From Lutibacillus sp052034115 (GTDB lineage: Bacteria; Actinomycetota; Actinomycetes; Actinomycetales; Dermatophilaceae): DNA of 64,000 nucleotides. Position 1 is the first letter of the stretch. Each line of letters begins with the position of its first letter. The notes under the pieces are model-generated. The model had not been told where the DNA came from. It was given only the letters and a program-made list of their open reading frames with translations, and ran no database searches. Positions 35,800 to 44,549 of the stretch are shown piece by piece. The position numbers and the translations under genes are program-made. The stretch covers positions 1-64,000 of the forward strand of contig JBPOIZ010000061.1 in the NCBI GenBank assembly GCA_052034115.1, given 5' to 3'.

Positions 35800-35805
35800 T
35801 ACCCT
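35800..35805 (+). promoter_or_regulatory. Leaderless -10 box of ppx
   Basis: TACCCT, 6 bases, then ATG at 35812. Confidence 0.5.
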
Positions 35806-35811
35806 CATGCC

Positions 35812-36744
35812 ATGCGCCTGGGTGTCATCGACGTGGGCTCCAACACCGTCCACCTCCTGGTCGTCGACGCGCACCCGGGTGCCCGGCCGATTCCGAGCAC
35901 GTCGCACAAGATCGACCTGCGGCTCTCGGAGAACCTCGACCCCGGTGGTGCGATCACGGCCTCCGGGGCCGCGCAGCTCGCGGCGTTCATCGCCGAATGC
36001 CGCACCCTCGCCGACGACCTCGGCGTGGAGGAGGTGCTCGGCTTCGTCACCTCCGCGATCCGCGAGGCGCGCAACGGCGACGAGGTGCTGGCTGCCGTGC
36101 GGCAGCAGTCCGGCGTCCCGCTGCGCGTTCTCAGCGGCAGCGACGAGGCCCGCCTGACCTTCCTCGCCGTGCGCCGGTGGTTCGGCTGGTCGAGCGGGAA
36201 GCTGCTCGTCATCGACATCGGGGGCGGGTCCCTCGAGCTCGCAGCGGGCCTCGACGAGGAGCCGGATGTCGCAGTCAGCCTCCCGCTCGGTGCGGGCCGG
36301 CTGACTCGGGACCACCTGCCCGGTGACCCTCCGGACAAGGCTGCGGTCAAGGCTCTGCGCACCAAGGTGCGGGCGACGATCGCCCGGGAACTGCGCCCCT
36401 TCACTGTCCTCGGCGACGTCGACCACGTCGTCGGGACCTCCAAGACGATGCGGTCGCTGGGGCGCCTCGCCGGCGCGGCGCCCAAGGGTGCCGGACCCTT
36501 TGTCCCCCGATCATTGCGTCTCGACGACCTCCGAGGGCTGGTTCGCTCCCTCTCCGCGATGACCGTGGAGCAGCGCCGCGAGCTGCCCGGGGTCGCCCCC
36601 AGCCGAGCGGCCCAACTGCTCGCCGGCGCACTGGTCGCCGAGGCTGCGATGGAGTTGCTGGGGGCGCGGGTCCTCGACATCGGGCCGTGGGCCTTGCGCG
36701 AGGGCATCATCCTGCGGCGTCTCGACCAACTGGCCGACGAGTGA
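35812..36744 (+). CDS. Ppx/GppA-family exopolyphosphatase
   Basis: 310 residues, the short form lacking the C-terminal HD domain. ASKHA-fold phosphate loops: GVIDVGSNTVHLLV at the N-terminus and LLVIDIGGGSLELAAG in the middle, with SGSDEARLTF between. It hydrolyses polyphosphate ends or pppGpp. The start is fixed by the leaderless promoter. Starts a run of genes (isomerase, proline dehydrogenase, proC). Confidence 0.9.
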   Translation: MRLGVIDVGSNTVHLLVVDAHPGARPIPSTSHKIDLRLSENLDPGGAITASGAAQLAAFIAECRTLADDLGVEEVLGFVTSAIREARNGDEVLAAVRQQSGVPLRVLSGSDEARLTFLAVRRWFGWSSGKLLVIDIGGGSLELAAGLDEEPDVAVSLPLGAGRLTRDHLPGDPPDKAAVKALRTKVRATIARELRPFTVLGDVDHVVGTSKTMRSLGRLAGAAPKGAGPFVPRSLRLDDLRGLVRSLSAMTVEQRRELPGVAPSRAAQLLAGALVAEAAMELLGARVLDIGPWALREGIILRRLDQLADE

Positions 36745-36760
36745 GGGCGATGACGTCCCC

Positions 36761-37552
36761 ATGACGCGCACGCCGGTCCTGCTCTCGACTGCGTCGGTAT
36801 ACCCGTTGGGGTGTGCCCGGGCCTTCGAGCTGGCGGCCCGGCTCGGATACGACGGCGTCGAGGTCATGGTGTGGACCGACCCGACGACGCAAGAGATCAA
36901 GCCGCTGGCCGACCTCGTGGCCCGGCACGACATACCGGTCCTGGCGGTCCATGCACCCACGCTGATGCTCGCCCAACGGGTGTGGGGGACCGGCGATCCC
37001 TGGCAGAAGGTGGACCGGTCCATCGACCTGGCCGCGGCCCTGGGGGCGCGCACGGTCGTCCTGCACCCGCCGTTTCGATGGCAGCGTGACTACGCCACGT
37101 CGTTCGTCACGGGCGTCGCCGAGCGTGAGGCGCGCCGGGACGTGGCCCTGGCCGTTGAGAACATGTATCCGTGGCGCGCCCGGGGCCGCGAACTGCAGGC
37201 CTACCTGCCGGGGTGGGACCCGGTCGACCTGGACTACCGCCACGTCACCCTCGACCTGTCGCACACCGCCACGGCCGGCTCCGACGCGCTGGCCATGGCG
37301 GGGGCACTCGGACGCCGGTTGCACCATCTGCACCTCGCCGACGGCACCGGCGGACCCAAGGACGACCACCTCGTGCCGGGCCGCGGCACCCAACCCTGCG
37401 CGGAGGTGCTCGACACGCTCGCCGCCAGCGGGTTCTCCGGCATGGTCACGGTGGAGGTGTCCACCCGTGGCGCGACCGATACCGACCGCGAGACCGACCT
37501 GGCGCTGGCGCTGGCCTTCGCCCGGCTCTACCTGGACCCCGCCGGAGGGTAG
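36761..37552 (+). CDS. Sugar phosphate isomerase/epimerase (AP endonuclease 2 TIM barrel)
   Basis: 263 residues forming an Xylose-isomerase-like TIM barrel: AARLGYDGVEVMVWTD, AVHAPTLMLA, LAVENMYPW, VTLDLSHTAT, HLHLADG and VTVEVS carry the usual metal-binding Glu/His/Asp positions. Substrate unknown. 16 bases after ppx, likely the same transcript. Confidence 0.8.
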   Translation: MTRTPVLLSTASVYPLGCARAFELAARLGYDGVEVMVWTDPTTQEIKPLADLVARHDIPVLAVHAPTLMLAQRVWGTGDPWQKVDRSIDLAAALGARTVVLHPPFRWQRDYATSFVTGVAEREARRDVALAVENMYPWRARGRELQAYLPGWDPVDLDYRHVTLDLSHTATAGSDALAMAGALGRRLHHLHLADGTGGPKDDHLVPGRGTQPCAEVLDTLAASGFSGMVTVEVSTRGATDTDRETDLALALAFARLYLDPAGG

Positions 37553-37561
37553 CCGGGCCGA

Positions 37562-37567
37562 TACGCT
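37562..37567 (+). promoter_or_regulatory. -10 box of the proline dehydrogenase gene
   Basis: TACGCT, giving a leader of about 45 bases with GAGAGGGG before the GTG. Confidence 0.4.
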
Positions 37568-37618
37568 GGCCCAGAGCGCGGCGTCACCCTCGCCGCCGGG
37601 TCTCCGAGAGGGGTTTTC

Positions 37619-38569
37619 GTGGGCGCCGCCGACCTGCTTCGCACCTCCCTGCTCACGTTGTCCACCCAGCACGTCGTGCGCGATCTGGTCGAAAAGGCGC
37701 CGGTCAGCCGCAATGTCGTGCGTCGGTTCGTTGCCGGCGCGACAGCCGAGGACGCCGTGTCGGCCGTCGGGCAGCTGCGCACCACGGGGCGGCGGGCCAC
37801 CATCGACTACCTCGGGGAGGACACCCTCGACCTCGGCCAGGCCCGGGCCACCCGGGACGCCTACCTCACGCTGCTGCGCATGCTCGCCGACCGTGGCTAC
37901 ACCGAGGGGGGTGCGGTCGAGGTCTCGCTCAAGCTCAGTGCCGTCGGACAAGCCCTGCCGCAGGACGGTCCCGCCATCTCCTTGGAGCACGCCCGCGAGA
38001 TCTGCCTGGCAGCTCGGTCCGCAGGGACGACGGTCACCGTCGACATGGAGGACCACACGACCACCGACGCGACGCTGTCGACGGTCGTCGAGTTGCGCCA
38101 GGACTTCCCCGACGTCGGCGCCGTCCTGCAGGCCTACTTGCATCGCACCGAGGGGGACTGTCGTGACCTGGCCGGCCCGGGCAGCCGGATCCGACTGTGC
38201 AAGGGCGCATATGCCGAGCCCGAGTCGGTGGCCTATCAGGGTGCCTCCGAGGTGGACCGGTCCTATGTCCGCTGTCTGAAGATCCTCATGGCCGGTCAGG
38301 GCTACCCCATGGTGGCCAGCCATGACCCGCGCCTGATCGAGATCGCCGGCGCGCTGGCCGCCAAACACGGTCGGGACCCGTCGTCATACGAGTACCAGAT
38401 GCTCTACGGCATCCGCCCGGAGGAACAGAAGCGGATCGCGGACCGTGGCGACACGATGCGGGTCTACGTCCCCTACGGCAACGAGTGGTACGGCTACCTC
38501 ATGCGTCGTATGGCGGAGCGGCCCGCCAACGTGACCTTCTTTCTGCGCGGCCTGGCCACCAAGGGCTGA
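37619..38569 (+). CDS. Proline dehydrogenase
   Basis: FAD-dependent oxidation of proline to pyrroline-5-carboxylate. 316 residues, the monofunctional Actinobacteria/Thermus type. Visible family elements: VSLKLSAVGQ, VDMEDHTTTD, VLQAYLHRTEGD, RLCKGAYAEP, ASHDPRLIE, YEYQMLYGIRPE, RVYVPYGNEWYGYLMRRMAERP. Immediately upstream of proC, which runs the opposite reaction direction. Confidence 0.93.
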   Translation: MGAADLLRTSLLTLSTQHVVRDLVEKAPVSRNVVRRFVAGATAEDAVSAVGQLRTTGRRATIDYLGEDTLDLGQARATRDAYLTLLRMLADRGYTEGGAVEVSLKLSAVGQALPQDGPAISLEHAREICLAARSAGTTVTVDMEDHTTTDATLSTVVELRQDFPDVGAVLQAYLHRTEGDCRDLAGPGSRIRLCKGAYAEPESVAYQGASEVDRSYVRCLKILMAGQGYPMVASHDPRLIEIAGALAAKHGRDPSSYEYQMLYGIRPEEQKRIADRGDTMRVYVPYGNEWYGYLMRRMAERPANVTFFLRGLATKG

Positions 38570-38598
38570 GCGACGCGGCAGGCTCGGGCGCCGGACGT

Positions 38599-38604
38599 CA
38601 TACT
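38599..38604 (+). promoter_or_regulatory. Near-leaderless -10 box of proC
   Basis: CATACT, 7 bases, then GTG at 38612. Confidence 0.4.
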
Positions 38605-38611
38605 GAGGCCC

Positions 38612-39430
38612 GTGACTGAGAACGGAACCACGGCAATCTTCGGCGCCGGCGTCATGGGTGAGACCCTGCTGTCCGGCCTGCTGCGGGCCGGCCGCGACCC
38701 GGGCAGCTTGGTGATCGCCGAACGCCGTGCCGACCACGCGGCCATGCTTCGGGACAAGTACGGCGTCGAGGTCCTCGACAACGTCGCAGCCGCGCAGGTC
38801 GCCGACACGGTGGTCCTCGTGGTCAAACCGCAGGACATGGACGGGCTGCTCGACGAGATCCGGGATCACATCGTGCCGGGGAACCTCGTCGTGTCGCTGG
38901 CAGCGGGCATCACCACCGCGTTCCTCCAGTCCCGGCTCCCCGAGGGCTCCTCGGTCGTGCGCGTCATGCCGAACACGCCCGCGCTGGTCGATCAGGGGAT
39001 GGCCGCGATCTCGCCGGGTGCGCATTGTCTGCCGGAGCACCTGGCCGAGGCCGAGGCGCTGCTCGCCTCGTGCGGCGAGGTCGTCACGGTCCCCGAGAAG
39101 TACCAGGACGCCGTCACCGCGATCTCGGGCAGCGGGCCGGCCTACATCTTCTATGTCGTCGAGGCGATGATCGAGGCGGGGGTCGTCCTCGGCTTGCCCC
39201 GGGCCACGTCGACCGATCTCGTCGTCCAGACCCTCTACGGTGCCGCGACGATGCTCAAGGAGACCCGGCAGCATCCGACCGTGCTCCGCGAGCAGGTGTC
39301 GTCGCCGGGAGGGACGACCGTCGCCGCGCTGCGGCAGCTCGACGATCACAAGGTGCGGGCGGCGTTCGTCACGGCGATGGAGGCCGCCGCGGCCCGCTCC
39401 AAGCAGCTCGCCTCGGGCAACGGTGGGTGA
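38612..39430 (+). CDS. proC: Pyrroline-5-carboxylate reductase
   Basis: Last step of proline synthesis. 272 residues: NADP-binding IFGAGVMGETLLSGLLRAG at the N-terminus, VVLVVKPQDM, VVRVMPNTPALV and the C-terminal signature SSPGGTTVAALRQL. GTG start supported by the -10 box. Confidence 0.96.
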   Translation: MTENGTTAIFGAGVMGETLLSGLLRAGRDPGSLVIAERRADHAAMLRDKYGVEVLDNVAAAQVADTVVLVVKPQDMDGLLDEIRDHIVPGNLVVSLAAGITTAFLQSRLPEGSSVVRVMPNTPALVDQGMAAISPGAHCLPEHLAEAEALLASCGEVVTVPEKYQDAVTAISGSGPAYIFYVVEAMIEAGVVLGLPRATSTDLVVQTLYGAATMLKETRQHPTVLREQVSSPGGTTVAALRQLDDHKVRAAFVTAMEAAAARSKQLASGNGG

Positions 39431-39513
39431 CGTCGATCGGAGCCGCGGGAGTGCGGCGCGGCTTGTGACCGACGAGCCAGGACCCTCAGGTGTCCTGTTC
39501 CGATGGGCAGCGA

Positions 39514-39519
39514 TACGGT
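39514..39519 (+). promoter_or_regulatory. Near-leaderless -10 box of the deacylase gene
   Basis: TACGGT, 7 bases, then ATG at 39527. Confidence 0.4.
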
Positions 39520-39526
39520 CGTGGGT

Positions 39527-40723
39527 ATGACGCGAGCCACCGCCCGGGTGGTGTGGGACCCGGTGCTCACCGCGTACAACTTCGGGCCGGATCACCCGAT
39601 GGCGCCGATCCGGCTCGACCTCACCGCGCGCCTGTGCACCGCCTTCGGGCTCTTCGACGCCGAGGACGTCGAGGTCCACGAGCCGCAGGAGGCCGCGGAC
39701 GACGTGCTCGCGACCGTCCACGATCGCGACTTCATCGCCGCCGTGCGGGGCGCCTCGCTCGATCCGCGCCGGGTCGACGTGGGGCGCGGGCTCGGGACCG
39801 AAGACGTGCCGACGTTCCGCGGGATCCACGAGGCGAGCGCTCGCGTCGTCGACGGCACGTTGGCCGTCACGCAGGCCGTCTGGAACGGCGAGGCGGCCCA
39901 CGGCGTCAACTTCTGCGGCGGGCTCCATCACGCGATGCGTGACCGCGCGTCCGGGTTCTGCGTCTACAACGACATCGCGGTCGCCATCCAGTGGCTCCTC
40001 GACCAGGGCGTGGAGCGCATCGCGTATGTCGACGTCGATGTGCACCACGGCGACGGCGTCGAGGCGATCTTCTACGACGATCCTCGGGTGCTGACGGTGT
40101 CGATCCACGAGACCGGACGGCACCTGTTCCCCGGCACCGGCTGGCCCCAGGACCACGGTGGACCGGGTGCGCAAGGCACGGCCGCCAACATCCCGCTGCC
40201 CCCCGGCGTCGGCGACGGCGCCTGGCTGCGAGCGTTCAACGCCACCATCCCGCCGCTGGTGCGAGCGTTCCGGCCGCAGATCATCATCAGCCAGCACGGT
40301 GTCGACTCCCATGCCCAGGATCCGCTCGCCCATCTGGCGTTGAGCGTCGAAGCGCAGCGCGAGGCCATGGACACCGTCCACCGGCTCAGCCATGAGGTCT
40401 GCGACGGGCGGTGGGTGGCGCTCGGCGGAGGTGGCTACGAGGTCGTCCACGTCGTGCCGCGCGCCTGGGCCCACCTGACGGCGATTGCCGCCCACCGGCC
40501 CATCGACCCGCGACACGAGGTGCCGCAGGCCTGGCGAGACCACGTCGAGACCCTGTTCGGTCATGCCGGGCCGGGACGGATGGGCGACCTGCCCCCCGGA
40601 ACCGGGTTGTGGTGGCGTTCCTGGGAGATGGGCTACGACCCGGCCAACGAGGTGGATCGAGCCGTGATGGCCAGCCGGCAAGCGCTGTTCCCGCACCACG
40701 GGCTCGACGTCTGGTTCGACTGA
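39527..40723 (+). CDS. AcuC-like histone deacetylase-fold protein
   Basis: 398 residues. Zinc-amidohydrolase motifs: GVNFCGGLHHAMRDRASGFCVYND, YVDVDVHHGDGVEAIFYDD (Asp/His zinc ligands) and SQHGVDSHAQDPLAHLALS. The family includes AcuC, which deacetylates acetyl-CoA synthetase. ATG 39527 fits the AcuC N-terminus and the promoter. Relevant to acetate metabolism next to a microcompartment that makes acetyl-CoA, but linkage is inference. Confidence 0.87.
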   Translation: MTRATARVVWDPVLTAYNFGPDHPMAPIRLDLTARLCTAFGLFDAEDVEVHEPQEAADDVLATVHDRDFIAAVRGASLDPRRVDVGRGLGTEDVPTFRGIHEASARVVDGTLAVTQAVWNGEAAHGVNFCGGLHHAMRDRASGFCVYNDIAVAIQWLLDQGVERIAYVDVDVHHGDGVEAIFYDDPRVLTVSIHETGRHLFPGTGWPQDHGGPGAQGTAANIPLPPGVGDGAWLRAFNATIPPLVRAFRPQIIISQHGVDSHAQDPLAHLALSVEAQREAMDTVHRLSHEVCDGRWVALGGGGYEVVHVVPRAWAHLTAIAAHRPIDPRHEVPQAWRDHVETLFGHAGPGRMGDLPPGTGLWWRSWEMGYDPANEVDRAVMASRQALFPHHGLDVWFD

Positions 40724-40879
40724 CCGGATCGATGCGCTGACCGGTCGTTCGCTGAAAGGCGTCGAGTGGAGGTTTGTCGGGGGCAGCGGGCCGTGCGGTC
40801 GGAGGCGTCATACGGCGTGTCGACTGGACAGCACCCGAATCGTTCCCTCTGCCGACTTCCCACGAGTAACATCAGCCTC

Positions 40880-40885
40880 TAAGGT
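40880..40885 (+). promoter_or_regulatory. -10 box of the BldC-like regulator gene
   Basis: TAAGGT, giving a leader of about 70 bases. The 239-base gap after the deacylase gene holds nothing else that I can support. Confidence 0.35.
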
Positions 40886-40962
40886 TTCTCTCGGCACGCT
40901 TGTGGAGGTCCGCCGGAGGGGAAGCCGGCGCTGCACGCGTGAGTGTGAGATCGAGGAGAGAT

Positions 40963-41163
40963 ATGTCAACCGAGCGCCAGCTCGCACAGGTGCGGTTCCT
41001 GACCGTCGCCGAGGTTGCCTCGATCATGCGCGTGTCGAAGATGACGGTCTACCGGCTCGTCCACGCGGGGGACCTCCCCGCCGTTCGTGTCGGCCGCTCC
41101 TTCCGGGTTCCGGAGGACGCGGTGCACACCTATCTCCAGGGGTCGTTCGTCGACACCGCGTGA
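40963..41163 (+). CDS. BldC/excisionase-type helix-turn-helix protein
   Basis: 66 residues, a lone MerR-like winged HTH: FLTVAEVASIMRVSKMTVYRLVHAGDLPAVRVGRSFRVPEDAVHTYL. Such proteins bind DNA as head-to-tail arrays on direct repeats (BldC in Streptomyces). Start from GAGGAGAG upstream. The stop codon is part of a 16-bp palindrome. Confidence 0.88.
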   Translation: MSTERQLAQVRFLTVAEVASIMRVSKMTVYRLVHAGDLPAVRVGRSFRVPEDAVHTYLQGSFVDTA

Positions 41164-41176
41164 CGATGCATCGTCA
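41161..41176. repeat. Perfect 16-bp palindrome overlapping a stop codon
   Basis: TGACGATGCATCGTCA begins with the TGA stop of the BldC-like gene. It could be a binding site or part of a double terminator with the next hairpin. Confidence 0.6.
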
Positions 41177-41181
41177 CAGCT

Positions 41182-41218
41182 CGAAGGGGCGCCCGCCGTT
41201 GCGGTGAGCGCCCCTTCG
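41182..41218 (+). terminator. Terminator hairpin after the BldC-like gene
   Basis: 11-bp stem CGAAGGGGCGC / GCGCCCCTTCG around a 15-base loop that itself can pair CCGC with GCGG. Confidence 0.75.
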
Positions 41219-41350
41219 GCGTTCCCGGGCAGCCCTGGCGTCGAGGTGTGTGCGACCCGCACCACCGGGTAGGCTCGCCAGGCACCGATGCACGGCGTCG
41301 ACGCCTTGTCGGCGGGACCGTGCGCCGCACCAGACGAACGTGAGGACGAC

Positions 41351-41449
41351 ATGGGCTCTGTGATCAAGAAGCGCCGCAAGCGGATGGCCAAGAAGAAGCA
41401 CCGCAAGCTGCTGCGCAAGACCCGTCACCAGCGTCGCAACCGCAAGTAG
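41351..41449 (+). CDS. Ribosomal microprotein bS22 (AURKAIP1/COX24 domain)
   Basis: A 32-residue, extremely basic protein starting MGSVIKKRRKRMAKKKHRK and ending RRNRK. It matches bS22, the short actinobacterial small-subunit protein first seen in mycobacterial ribosomes. Between the BldC-like regulator and an epimerase gene, its conserved place. TAGGCT at 41270-41275 may be its -10. Easily missed because of its size. Confidence 0.92.
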   Translation: MGSVIKKRRKRMAKKKHRKLLRKTRHQRRNRK

Positions 41450-41455
41450 CGCCGT

Positions 41456-41476
41456 CGCCGGCGTAAGTTACCGGCG
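41456..41476 (+). terminator. Weak hairpin after bS22 gene
   Basis: CGCCGG-N9-CCGGCG just after the stop codon. The next promoter (TAGGAT at 41479-41484) follows at once. Confidence 0.4.
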
Positions 41477-41538
41477 AGTAGGATCAGCTGTGTCGGGGAC
41501 AACGGTCCGCGATGTCATGACTCGTTGGGAGGTGTCTC

Positions 41539-42837
41539 GTGCCTGAGGTGGTCCTCATCACGGGGGTCTCCAGGTATCTGGGTGGGTTGTTCGCCGCGCG
41601 GCTGAGCCAGGATCGGTCCATCGGGCGGATCATCGGCGTGGACGTCATCCCGCCGGCGCATCCCATCGGGCGCGCCGATTTCATCCGAGCGGACATCCGC
41701 GGGCCCATGTTGGGCCGCATCATCGCGCAGTCCAACGTCGACACGGTCGTCCACATGAACGTCATCGCCACCCCGACGGGTGGGCGGGTGACGCAGAAGG
41801 AAACCAACGTCATCGGGACGATGCAGCTGCTGGCGGCCTGCCAGAAGGCCCCCAGTGTGCGTCGACTCGTCGTGAAGTCGTCGGCGGCCGTCTACGGCTC
41901 ATCCTCCCGGGACCCGGCCATGTTCACCGAGGACATGGGACCCAAGGTCATGCCCCGGAGCGGGTTCGGCAAGGACTCGGTCGAGGTCGAGGGCTATGTC
42001 CGCGGCTTCGCCCGCCGCCGGCCGGACGTCGACATCCTCATTCTGCGGTTCGCCAACGTCATCGGGCCGGGCATCCGCACGCCGATGACGGACTACTTCG
42101 CGCTGCCGGTCATCCCGGTGCCGCTCGGGTTCGACGCCCGGCTTCAATTCGCCCATGAGGTGGACGCGGTCGAGGCCACCTACCTGGCCGCGGTCGGCTC
42201 GACGAGCGGGATCGTCAACGTCGCCGGGGACGGAGTCATCACCGTGCTGCAGGGTGCCGCTCTGGCTCGACGCCCGGTCGTCTTCGTGCCGATGGCGGGC
42301 TCATCGGCCATCGGTGGGGTCGTCAAGCGTGCCGGTCTGGCCGACTTCTCACCGGACCAACTGCAGTTGTTGGCCCACGGTCGGGGCCTGGACACCACCA
42401 GGATGCGCGCCGCCTTGGGCCTCGAGCCGCGGTACACCACCCGGCAGGCGTTCGAGACCTACGCCGAGCACATCCACCCGCTGCTGCCGGGAGGGGATCA
42501 CGCCATCGACGTGGCTCTGCAGACCGTTGCCGCCGGAGCGAGCATCGCCAGTGAGGTGGTCACCAAGGTCGGCGGGCTGGCCCGGGTGGCCGCTGCCCGG
42601 GTCGGGCTCGGTGGTGGCGGCGGGGGCTCCGCGGCCAGCGACCCAGCTGGCCCGACGGTTTCCGTCGGTCCGGCGGAGGTCACCCGCCCGGTGCCGGTCC
42701 CGGACCGCGACAAGGCCGCGCCGCGGGCCGCGTCGGCGGGGGCGCGACCGCAGGGCGCTCGCCCCTCGCGCCGGGCCATTGCCGACGCCCGCCGAAACCG
42801 CCCGTCGCTGCGCGTCGTCGAAGGGGAAGAGTCATGA
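41539..42837 (+). CDS. NAD-dependent epimerase/dehydratase family protein
   Basis: 432 residues. Extended SDR: cofactor loop VLITGVSRYLGGLFAARL (GxxxxxG), VHMNVIA, then VVKSSAAVYG and the altered active site in place of YxxxK. A C-terminal Gly/Ala-rich basic tail of about 90 residues is unusual. Substrate unknown. Overlaps the acyltransferase gene by ATGA. Confidence 0.8.
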   Translation: MPEVVLITGVSRYLGGLFAARLSQDRSIGRIIGVDVIPPAHPIGRADFIRADIRGPMLGRIIAQSNVDTVVHMNVIATPTGGRVTQKETNVIGTMQLLAACQKAPSVRRLVVKSSAAVYGSSSRDPAMFTEDMGPKVMPRSGFGKDSVEVEGYVRGFARRRPDVDILILRFANVIGPGIRTPMTDYFALPVIPVPLGFDARLQFAHEVDAVEATYLAAVGSTSGIVNVAGDGVITVLQGAALARRPVVFVPMAGSSAIGGVVKRAGLADFSPDQLQLLAHGRGLDTTRMRAALGLEPRYTTRQAFETYAEHIHPLLPGGDHAIDVALQTVAAGASIASEVVTKVGGLARVAAARVGLGGGGGGSAASDPAGPTVSVGPAEVTRPVPVPDRDKAAPRAASAGARPQGARPSRRAIADARRNRPSLRVVEGEES

Positions 42838-44267
42838 ACCGGCCGGCCAACGCCACCGACGCCTTGGCCCGGGGCGCCGCCCGCGCGACAGGGGAGCGGG
42901 CCCGCCGCACCCGCACCCCGCTGCTCATGCCGGAGCCCGGGGCGGTCGCGACGGAGCACGCCGTCGACGCTCCCGCCGTCGTGGACACACCCGACGAGAC
43001 CAACGGTATGGCGGCCCTGCCCGCGGAACGGATCCTCGGCGGCGCCGACGGCGCGCGAGAGCTCGTCTCCCGTGCGGCCCGCCGCGCTGCGACCGCCCCG
43101 CGCCGTGCCACCGAGACCCCCGCGGACGTCCCGGCCGCACCGGCCGCCGGTGCGCCCCTGCGCAAGGTGCCCGCGCGGCACCGCCCGCAGCCGGCGCCGC
43201 TGACCGACCCGGCACCGGCTGGTGCGCCTCCGGGGCGGGCTCGCCGAGCCCCCGACGAGCAGCGCCATACCGCAGACATCTCCACGCCCCCCGGTCCCAC
43301 CGATCTGGCGGCGAACCACACCGGCGCGCAGCATGTCTCGATGACCGCAGGTGTCGACCTGGCCGAGATGCTCGAGCTGGCCATCGCCATGCTGCGATCC
43401 CTCGGTGCGGCCGCCGGGCTCGCGCCGGACGAGGTCGAGGCGCAGGTCGCCGCCACGCTGGCCTTCGTGCGTCGGCGGGTGGCCGGCGAGTACGAAGTCG
43501 ACACCTTCGGCTTCGACCAGGATTTCACCGAGAACGTCTACCTGCCGCTGCTGCGCCCGCTGTACAAGCGCTGGTTCCGGGTCGAGGTCCGGGGCATGGA
43601 GCACCTGCCTGCGTCCGGCGGCGCGCTGCTCGTCGCCAACCACTCGGGCACGGTCGCGTTGGACTCGCTCATGACCCAGGTCGCGGTTCACGACGAGCAT
43701 CCGGCCAAGCGTCACCTGCGGATGCTCGGGGCCGACCTGGTCTTCGAGATGCCGCTCGTCGGCGAGGTCGCCCGCAAGTCCGGCTCGACGTTGGCGACGC
43801 AGGCCGATGCCGAGCGGCTGCTCAGTTCCGGTGAGCTCGTCGGGGTGTGGCCCGAAGGGTTCAAGGGCATCGGCAAGCCGTTCAGCGAGCGCTATCGGCT
43901 GCAGCGCTTCGGGCGTGGCGGGTTCGTCTCGGCGGCCATCCGCACCGGCGTGCCGATCATCCCGTGCTCGATCGTCGGCGCGGAGGAGATCTACCCGATC
44001 ATCGGCAACATGAAGACCTTCGCCCGACTTCTCGGCGTGCCCTATGCGCCGGTGACCCCGACGTGGCCGTTGCTCGGCCCCCTGGGGCTCATCCCGCTGC
44101 CCAGCAAGTGGCTCATCGAGTTCGGCGAGCCCTTGGAGACGGCGCACCTCGGGATGGCGGCCGCCGACGACCCGATGCTCGTCTTCGACCTGACCGACCG
44201 CATCCGCGAGACGATCCAGCAGACGCTCCACGGCTTGCTGCGGCGCCGTCGCAGCGCCTTCTTCTAG
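42834..44267 (+). CDS. PlsC-like phospholipid acyltransferase with N-terminal extension
   Basis: 477 residues. Residues 1-165 are a Pro/Ala/Arg-rich extension. The acyltransferase core has LLVANHSGTVALD (catalytic His and Asp), GVWPEGFKGIGKPF (phosphate-binding EG) and a later VPIIPCSIVGAEE. It should act on 1-acyl-glycerol-3-phosphate or a similar acceptor at the membrane. Usual neighbour of glutaredoxin and rex in Actinobacteria. Confidence 0.85.
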   Translation: MNRPANATDALARGAARATGERARRTRTPLLMPEPGAVATEHAVDAPAVVDTPDETNGMAALPAERILGGADGARELVSRAARRAATAPRRATETPADVPAAPAAGAPLRKVPARHRPQPAPLTDPAPAGAPPGRARRAPDEQRHTADISTPPGPTDLAANHTGAQHVSMTAGVDLAEMLELAIAMLRSLGAAAGLAPDEVEAQVAATLAFVRRRVAGEYEVDTFGFDQDFTENVYLPLLRPLYKRWFRVEVRGMEHLPASGGALLVANHSGTVALDSLMTQVAVHDEHPAKRHLRMLGADLVFEMPLVGEVARKSGSTLATQADAERLLSSGELVGVWPEGFKGIGKPFSERYRLQRFGRGGFVSAAIRTGVPIIPCSIVGAEEIYPIIGNMKTFARLLGVPYAPVTPTWPLLGPLGLIPLPSKWLIEFGEPLETAHLGMAAADDPMLVFDLTDRIRETIQQTLHGLLRRRRSAFF

Positions 44268-44276
44268 GCCCTCCGC

Positions 44277-44522
44277 GTGGTCGCCGAGCCCCGCATCACC
44301 CTCCTTGGCCGTGACGGCTGTCATCTGTGCGACGTGGCTCGTGAGGTCATCGCCGAGGTCGCCGCGCAGGAAGGCGTCGGCTGGGTCGAGGTCTCGATCG
44401 ACGAAGATCTGGACCTCTACGAACGCTACTGGGAGCAGATCCCGGTGACGCTCGTCGACGGACGTCAGCACGACTATTGGCGCGTCGACCCCGAACGGCT
44501 CCGCGCCGCCCTGCGCGGCTGA
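44277..44522 (+). CDS. Glutaredoxin-like protein
   Basis: 81 residues with a thioredoxin fold, active site GCHLC near residue 16, and the cis-Pro in EQIPVTLVDG. DUF836/glutaredoxin-like. GTG start 9 bases after the acyltransferase stop. Normally followed by rex; here the microcompartment operon intervenes. Confidence 0.8.
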   Translation: MVAEPRITLLGRDGCHLCDVAREVIAEVAAQEGVGWVEVSIDEDLDLYERYWEQIPVTLVDGRQHDYWRVDPERLRAALRG

Positions 44523-44539
44523 ACCGCTCGAAAGGTTCG
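44521..44539. repeat. Inverted repeat GAACC-N8-GGTTC at the end of the glutaredoxin gene
   Basis: Lies 11 bases upstream of the presumed -35 of the microcompartment operon. Could be a weak terminator or an operator. Confidence 0.35.
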
Positions 44540-44549
44540 CTTGCATACC

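Noticed and set aside
42498..44546. 682-codon open frame on the minus strand across the epimerase, acyltransferase and glutaredoxin genes
   Set aside because: Antisense to three clear genes, no ribosome site, and composition typical of third-position GC bias.
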